Shown: one piece after another, positions 32,673 to 36,751 of the stretch
How the letters are laid out: each line of letters starts with the position of its first letter
How positions within the stretch are numbered: the first letter of the stretch is position 1
From: Parafrankia elaeagni
GTDB taxonomy: Bacteria > Actinomycetota > Actinomycetes > Frankiales > Frankiaceae
DNA length: 36,751 nt
Reading direction: 5' to 3'
Assembly (NCBI RefSeq): GCF_000374165.1
Contig: NZ_KB893756.1
Location: 100 to 36,850 of the forward strand
The notes under the pieces: generated by a model
The model's database searches: none
Seen by the model: only the letters and a program-made list of their open reading frames with translations
What the model was told of the DNA's origin: nothing
Translations under genes and position numbers: made by a program

Positions 32673-33332
32673 GTCCCCGGTGTTTCCCTTGTCCGCGGAC
32701 CTGGCCAGCGCCAGGGTGTGCACGACCAGCTCCCGCAGGACCTGCCCGGTCGAGGCTGAATCCCGGGCGTCACAGGTGACGAGCGGGACCTCCGCGCGCA
32801 GGCCGAGAGCCTCCCGGACGTCACCGACGTCGTGCCACAGCTTTCCCTCGAAGCGGTTGACGGCGACGATGAACGGAACCGTCGAGTCGTGCTCGAAGTA
32901 GTTCAGTGCGGTGAACGACTGCTCGAGCCGCCGGCTGTCCACGAGGACGATGGCGCCCAGCGCACCCCGTGACAGGTCGTCCCAGAGGAACCAGAAGCGC
33001 GGCTGCCCCGGGGTGCCGAAAAGATAGAGGATGAGATCCGGGTAGAGGGAGATGCGGCCGAAGTCCATGGTCACGGTGGTCGTGTGCTTCGCCTCGCTCA
33101 GCGTGAGGTCATCGATGCCCTCGCCGGCCTCCGTCAACCACGCCTCGGTGTTCAGCGGCGGGATCTCCGACACCGACCGGACCAGTGTCGTCTTGCCCAC
33201 CCCGAACCCGCCCGCGATGACGATCTTCGCGGAGATCGCGGGCGGGGGGTCGCCGGCGGCTGCCGCCGGATCGCCCTGGCCGGTGGAGCTGGCCACAGCC
33301 GCCGCGCTGCCGTTCGGCCTGAATCCGTTCAC
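32655..33332 (-). CDS. cvnD: Conservon 2 Ras-like GTPase (CvnD)
   Basis: GTPase of conservon 2, 225 residues, clearly homologous to the one at 12045. G1 is GGFGVGKTT (41-49), switch II reads FGTPGQPRFWFLWDD, and the G4 NKxD site is NRFEG. The first 35 residues are an Ala/Pro-rich extension absent from the first copy. The start is a GTG at 33332 with a weak ribosome binding site. No P450 gene follows; the operon ends here before a double hairpin. It is 33 bp from the end of cvnC. Confidence 0.93.
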   Translation of the reverse strand: MNGFRPNGSAAAVASSTGQGDPAAAAGDPPPAISAKIVIAGGFGVGKTTLVRSVSEIPPLNTEAWLTEAGEGIDDLTLSEAKHTTTVTMDFGRISLYPDLILYLFGTPGQPRFWFLWDDLSRGALGAIVLVDSRRLEQSFTALNYFEHDSTVPFIVAVNRFEGKLWHDVGDVREALGLRAEVPLVTCDARDSASTGQVLRELVVHTLALARSADKGNTGDTGAGA

Positions 33333-33365
33333 GGGCGTCCGCCCAGGTGCCGGACCCCGCGGCTG

Positions 33366-33791
33366 TCAGACCGGGAGTTCACGCAGGCCACTGAGAATCC
33401 TCTCCAGAACAGTGCGGTCGTGGTGGTAGGTGTGGGCTGTGGGATGCAGCAGGACGGCCCCCTGCGCGGCGAGATCGCTGATGAGTACACGGACCACTCC
33501 GAGCGGAATGGCGAGCATCGCGGACAGCTCGGCTATCGACAGCTGCGACCGTGCCCGCTCGTAGAGCGCCCGGGACTCCGGCATCAGTGTTTCGCTGAGC
33601 GTCGGATCGTAGCGCGGGACGGAGACCATGGTTTCCATCAGCAGGTGGTGCCGGGCCCTCGTCCGCCCGCCGGTGAGGGCGTACGGTCGGATCCGCCTGC
33701 TGCGCGGGCCCGGTTTCTCCTGCTTCTTCTGCCTCTCCTGGCTCTCCCGCTTCTCCGGTGTGCTCTGCGCGGCGTCTTCGGGCATGGTCAT
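33366..33791 (-). CDS. cvnC: Conservon 2 DUF742 protein (CvnC)
   Basis: DUF742 family, 141 residues. Core features are IRPYALTGGRTRARHHLLMETMVS, then a helix-turn-helix-like LSIAELSAMLAIPLGVVRVLISDLAAQGAV and the end ERILSGLRELPV. It differs from the other CvnC by a Lys/Gln-rich N-terminus of about 35 residues. The start is ATG at 33791 with GAG five bases upstream; GTG at 33800 and ATG at 33785 are alternatives. Role in the complex unknown. Confidence 0.92.
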   Translation of the reverse strand: MTMPEDAAQSTPEKRESQERQKKQEKPGPRSRRIRPYALTGGRTRARHHLLMETMVSVPRYDPTLSETLMPESRALYERARSQLSIAELSAMLAIPLGVVRVLISDLAAQGAVLLHPTAHTYHHDRTVLERILSGLRELPV

Positions 33792-33864
33792 CTGTCTCAC
33801 GTTCCTGGTCCGTCGCGCCCGGTGTGGTCCGCGGGGGTCTGACGCGCCGCGTCGCCGCATCCGC

Positions 33865-34314
33865 TCAGCTCAGGCCTGGTAGCTGCGGGCCGACCAGTAC
33901 GCGGCGCAGGTCGGCCCGACGGTCCGGAGTGAGGGCGTGGCCGGCGTGCAGGACGAACTGCGTCATCTCGTAGGCGACGACCTTCATGTCGCAGTCCGGC
34001 CCGGTCAGCACCGCGAGACCGGCCCCGTCGTTGATGCCCATGAACAGGAAGTAGCCCTTGGACATGCGCACGATGATCTGTTCACAGGTCCCCTTGGCGA
34101 ACAGCTGCGCGCTGTTGCGGGCAAGGCTGATCATCGCGCTCGCGATCGCGGCGAGCTGGTCGCGCTCGGCCGACGAGACGCCGTCGGACGCCGCCAGCGA
34201 CAGCCCGTCGGCGGAGAGGATCAGGGCGTGGGAGACGCCATGGACCTTGCCCACGAAGTCATTGATCAGCCAGCGGAAGTCGAAGTCCGCGGGGCGATTG
34301 CTCTGATCCGTCAC
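33865..34314 (-). CDS. cvnB: Conservon 2 roadblock/LC7 protein (CvnB)
   Basis: Roadblock/LC7 protein of 149 residues, expected to dimerise and act on the GTPase. The family blocks are FRWLINDFVGKVHGVSHALI, LAAIASAMISLARNSAQLF and GYFLFMGINDGAGLAVLT. GTG at 34314, with AGGA five bases upstream, gives the usual MTDQSNRP N-terminus and begins seven bases after the cvnA stop; the longer open frame would overlap cvnA. Confidence 0.93.
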   Translation of the reverse strand: MTDQSNRPADFDFRWLINDFVGKVHGVSHALILSADGLSLAASDGVSSAERDQLAAIASAMISLARNSAQLFAKGTCEQIIVRMSKGYFLFMGINDGAGLAVLTGPDCDMKVVAYEMTQFVLHAGHALTPDRRADLRRVLVGPQLPGLS

Positions 34315-34321
34315 TGATTTC

Positions 34322-36268
34322 CTAGTCCCCTCGCTGGTGCCGGTGGGCAGTCTGTTCGCCTTCGCTGAAGGCATCGAGGTCCGCGAGCAGCCGTGCGTGG
34401 TCGGCGGCCCGGTCCTCGTCCGGTGCTGTCGGCTGTGTCCGATGACCGTTCAGTCCGTTGCTGCCGGGCCCGTCTGGACCGGGAGCAGCTGTGTCGTGAC
34501 CGGCTGAGCCGGTGGGAGCCGACGCCGTCGCGTCGACGTCCTCGGCGTTGACCGGATCCGGCGCCGCGGTCTCGTTGCCGGTGCCAGCCGTAGCCGCGTC
34601 ACTCGCGGCCGTGTCGGCCGTGTCGGCTGTGTCAGTCGTGTCGGCGGTGTCGGTCGGTGTCCCGGTTTCGCCCGCGTCCGGACCGGGCGTGCCGGCTGTC
34701 GTGGGGCTGCCCGCGTTTCCGGGCGGGCCGGGGGGCTGGTCGGCGGCCGTCGTCCGCAGGCTGCGGGAGACCCGGCGGGGGAGGCCCGTCGACGTTGTCC
34801 CGCTCGTCAGCGCCGCCGTGGACGGGGGCCCGGAGAGCAGACCGCTCCGTTGGGCGGCATCCGGAGCGGTGTCGGCATCCGGAGCGGTGTCGGCGGGTGG
34901 CGCGGTGTCGGCGGGTGGCGCGCCTGGGCCGCCGAACAGCGAGCTCGGTGACCGTCCCGTGGTGCTGTGGGTGGCGTGATCGACGGCCGCGGAGCGGCTG
35001 AGGGCCGACAGCCGGAAAGAGCCGTTGTGCGGACCGCCGTTGTGCGGACCGGAGCCAGGTCCCGCGGTGGAACCGGTGCCCGCCGCCGGGGTCGCCGCGG
35101 ACTCGTCGGTGCCCCCGGCGGCGTCGTGCCGGGCAGCGCTGCCCCGCACCGGGAACCCCCTGCCCGCGGCGGCCGCGGGGTGGGGCTGCACCGTCTGGGC
35201 TCCCGACCAGTTGCCCTCGGGTAGCTCGCAGATCAGGCCGGGCGGGATCAGTACCGAGGCGGTCGTGCCGTGCGGCTGGCGGGTGTCCAGCCACGTCCGC
35301 AGGCCATGCCGGATCGCCAGTCGGTGGACCACAGCGAGACCCATGTGGCGGACGGCGTCATCGTCCAGGACCGGCTCGCCGGCCAGCCGCTCGTTGATCT
35401 GCGCGAGCCGCTCCGGCGGGAAGCCGATGCCGTCGTCCTCGACGCGCAACAGCGCGCTGCCGGTCTCCGTCAGGTGGATGCCGACCCGCACCGGCGCGGT
35501 GGGCGGCGACGACCTGGTCGCGTTGTCCAGCAGTTCGGACAGCACGCGCCCGACGTCCTCGGCGGCGAACCCGATGACACCGAGCGAGACCACCCGGCCG
35601 ATCACCACCCGCGAGTAGTGGTCGATGGACGACATCGCCGCGCGGATGACGTCGACGAGCGCGGTGCTGTCGGCAGTGCCCTCGCCGGCGTCGTGGCCGG
35701 CGAGGACGCGCAGGTTCTCGGCGTTGCGGCGCAGCCGCGCGGCGAGGTGGTCGAGACGGTACAGCTCGGCGAGGCGGTCGGCGTCCTCCTCCTTCGCCTC
35801 CATCTCCTCGAGCTGGGAGAGCAGCAGGTCGACGAGGTTCAGATCGCGCAGCGCGATGTCCGCGCAGATCGCGGCGAGCGCGTCGGAGCCGCTGCCCGCC
35901 GTGCCCTGCGCCGCACCGTTGCTGACCGCGGCGGACGCGGCGCCGGTCCCCTCCCGGTGCGACCTTGTCGTGCGCGAGATCCGTCCCGCGGGCGCCGTCG
36001 GCGTGCCCGGCCGCGCGGGCGCGGGCGAGGACGGCCCGCGCTGCGGTGCGCCGGCGGCGGGAACCCCCGGCCGGGTACGGGCTCTGGCAGACGACGGGGT
36101 CGGCCGGTCGCCGACGTCGCTGCCGTCACCGTCGTCGCCGTCGCCGGCTGGCTCGGACGCCTGATCGCGTAACTCGACCCCGGCGCCGGGCGGCGGGGAC
36201 GCGCTGTCGCGGGAGGCTCCCAGGAGCGAGCGTGATCGGTTGAGCAGATCTCGTGCTCGCGGCGTCAT
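34322..36268 (-). CDS. cvnA: Conservon 2 soluble histidine-kinase-like protein (CvnA)
   Basis: First gene of conservon 2, 648 residues. Unlike the conservon 1 protein it has no membrane helix. After a disordered N-terminus (1-125) comes a DHp-like helix pair with LYRLDHLAARLRRNAENLRVLAG (His174 as candidate phosphoacceptor) and an ATPase domain with a normal N-box ELLDNATRSSPP (246-257) and a complete G1 box DDGIG (278-282), so ATP binding is more certain here than in conservon 1. Residues 350-648 are a low-complexity tail with several in-frame repeats. Start ATG at 36268 has GGGA four bases upstream. It is separated by only seven bases from cvnB. Confidence 0.9.
   Translation of the reverse strand: MTPRARDLLNRSRSLLGASRDSASPPPGAGVELRDQASEPAGDGDDGDGSDVGDRPTPSSARARTRPGVPAAGAPQRGPSSPAPARPGTPTAPAGRISRTTRSHREGTGAASAAVSNGAAQGTAGSGSDALAAICADIALRDLNLVDLLLSQLEEMEAKEEDADRLAELYRLDHLAARLRRNAENLRVLAGHDAGEGTADSTALVDVIRAAMSSIDHYSRVVIGRVVSLGVIGFAAEDVGRVLSELLDNATRSSPPTAPVRVGIHLTETGSALLRVEDDGIGFPPERLAQINERLAGEPVLDDDAVRHMGLAVVHRLAIRHGLRTWLDTRQPHGTTASVLIPPGLICELPEGNWSGAQTVQPHPAAAAGRGFPVRGSAARHDAAGGTDESAATPAAGTGSTAGPGSGPHNGGPHNGSFRLSALSRSAAVDHATHSTTGRSPSSLFGGPGAPPADTAPPADTAPDADTAPDAAQRSGLLSGPPSTAALTSGTTSTGLPRRVSRSLRTTAADQPPGPPGNAGSPTTAGTPGPDAGETGTPTDTADTTDTADTADTAASDAATAGTGNETAAPDPVNAEDVDATASAPTGSAGHDTAAPGPDGPGSNGLNGHRTQPTAPDEDRAADHARLLADLDAFSEGEQTAHRHQRGD
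34855..34926. repeat. Four 18-bp tandem units in cvnA of conservon 2
   Basis: Two exact copies of cggcatccggagcggtgt are followed by two copies of cggcgggtggcgcggtgt. They encode APDADT and APPADT repeats in frame, in the disordered tail. A simpler GTGTCGGC-type repeat (TADTADT) lies close by at 34610-34660. Confidence 0.85.
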
Positions 36269-36751
36269 CGCGTCCCACTTGCTCTCGTCGGGTATGGGAC
36301 TCTCCTGACACCGGTAGCCCCGCTGGGGAGCTATGCAACCAGAAGCACTGGTTTGTGTTCAACTGCGACTTTCTCGATCATCTGACTGCGGGCCTCCGGC
36401 GGAACGAGCTGTTTCCCGTTTGATTAGCCCCGGCCGCGTGATGGGCATCCGCCGGGTCGGTTCCCAACCAGGGCTGCGCAGAGATCGCACCAGGTTGTGA
36501 TCAGTGACGTTCCGTAGCCACGTTGTGGGGCGCCTCAAGGTGCCTTGCGCGGAGCGGAGCGAGTTGGATGCGATCCCGCCACGCTCGCCCGGGATGGGCC
36601 GCACAAATCAAGGCCACGCACACCCGGATCAAATTCCGAGGAAACGACGCAGAGCTTCACCGGAGAAACTCCGGCAGCCGAATTACCGAAAACGTGGCCA
36701 GCCGTAGTGACGGAAGTGGCCTTCCAGTCGGATGATGAAAGCGCGACCAAA
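36269..36751. other. Region upstream of conservon 2, no gene seen
   Basis: No open frame here shows a domain. Small hairpins lie in the cvnA leader: CCCC/GGGG at 36317-36327 and AACCAG/CTGGTT around AAGCA at 36336-36352. The region is richer in A and T than the genes around it, so it probably holds the conservon 2 promoter, but I cannot identify the hexamers. The last 200 bp could be the start of a neighbour whose coding part is outside the window. Confidence 0.45.

Noticed and set aside
36535-36750. 71-residue open frame at the right end of the window
   Set aside because: No domain recognised and no clear start signal; could be part of something beyond the window, so it is mentioned only as unexplained.

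Overview
The window is about 70% GC or higher, uses GTG and TTG starts freely, and holds two conservon (cvn) operons, long Pro/Ala/Gly-rich linkers and a soluble carrier of actinobacterial signalling families. This points to a filamentous high-GC actinomycete. The gene mix (several conservons, a DabA-type protein, acyltransferases beside a GDP-mannose dehydratase) looks most like Frankia, but that is a judgement from content and not a database result.

Layout. At 1-5600 lies an envelope or exopolysaccharide section: the start of a GDP-mannose 4,6-dehydratase and two membrane acyltransferase-3 proteins, one of them fused to an SGNH esterase-like domain. At 5672-7522 is rpsA with a good housekeeping promoter and a strong terminator. 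At 7434-8893 are two divergently transcribed thymidylate-kinase-like P-loop proteins that are paralogues of each other. At 8880-16078, all on the minus strand, is conservon 1: a membrane histidine-kinase-like protein, a roadblock/LC7 protein, a DUF742 protein and a Ras-like GTPase, followed by two cytochrome P450s that both lack the ExxR motif. At 17156-19191 are a GNAT acetyltransferase, a thioredoxin-type glutathione peroxidase and an HxlR regulator. At 19877-26726 is an overlapping three-gene plus-strand operon: DabA (DUF2309), a shortened DabB-like proton-channel subunit with a very long hydrophilic tail, and a second antiporter-like membrane subunit. At 26836-30493 a membrane PP2C/SpoIIE-type phosphatase converges on a membrane Ser/Thr protein kinase. 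At 31217-32617 is dihydrolipoamide dehydrogenase. At 32655-36268, minus strand, is conservon 2, without P450s and with a soluble kinase-like protein.

How the parts may work together. Each conservon is expected to form a membrane-associated sensor/GTPase complex; conservon 1 adds two P450-fold proteins that may be non-classical haemoproteins. The Dab genes probably form an energy-coupled inorganic-carbon uptake complex in which the membrane part is divided between two proteins. The kinase and phosphatase add a phospho-signalling layer, but nothing in the sequence links them directly to their neighbours. Four intergenic stretches of 0.7-1.1 kb (2938-3806, 16079-17155, 19192-19876, 30494-31216) and the last 0.5 kb contain no convincing gene; the most structured of these holds three 14-bp repeats between the HxlR gene and dabA.
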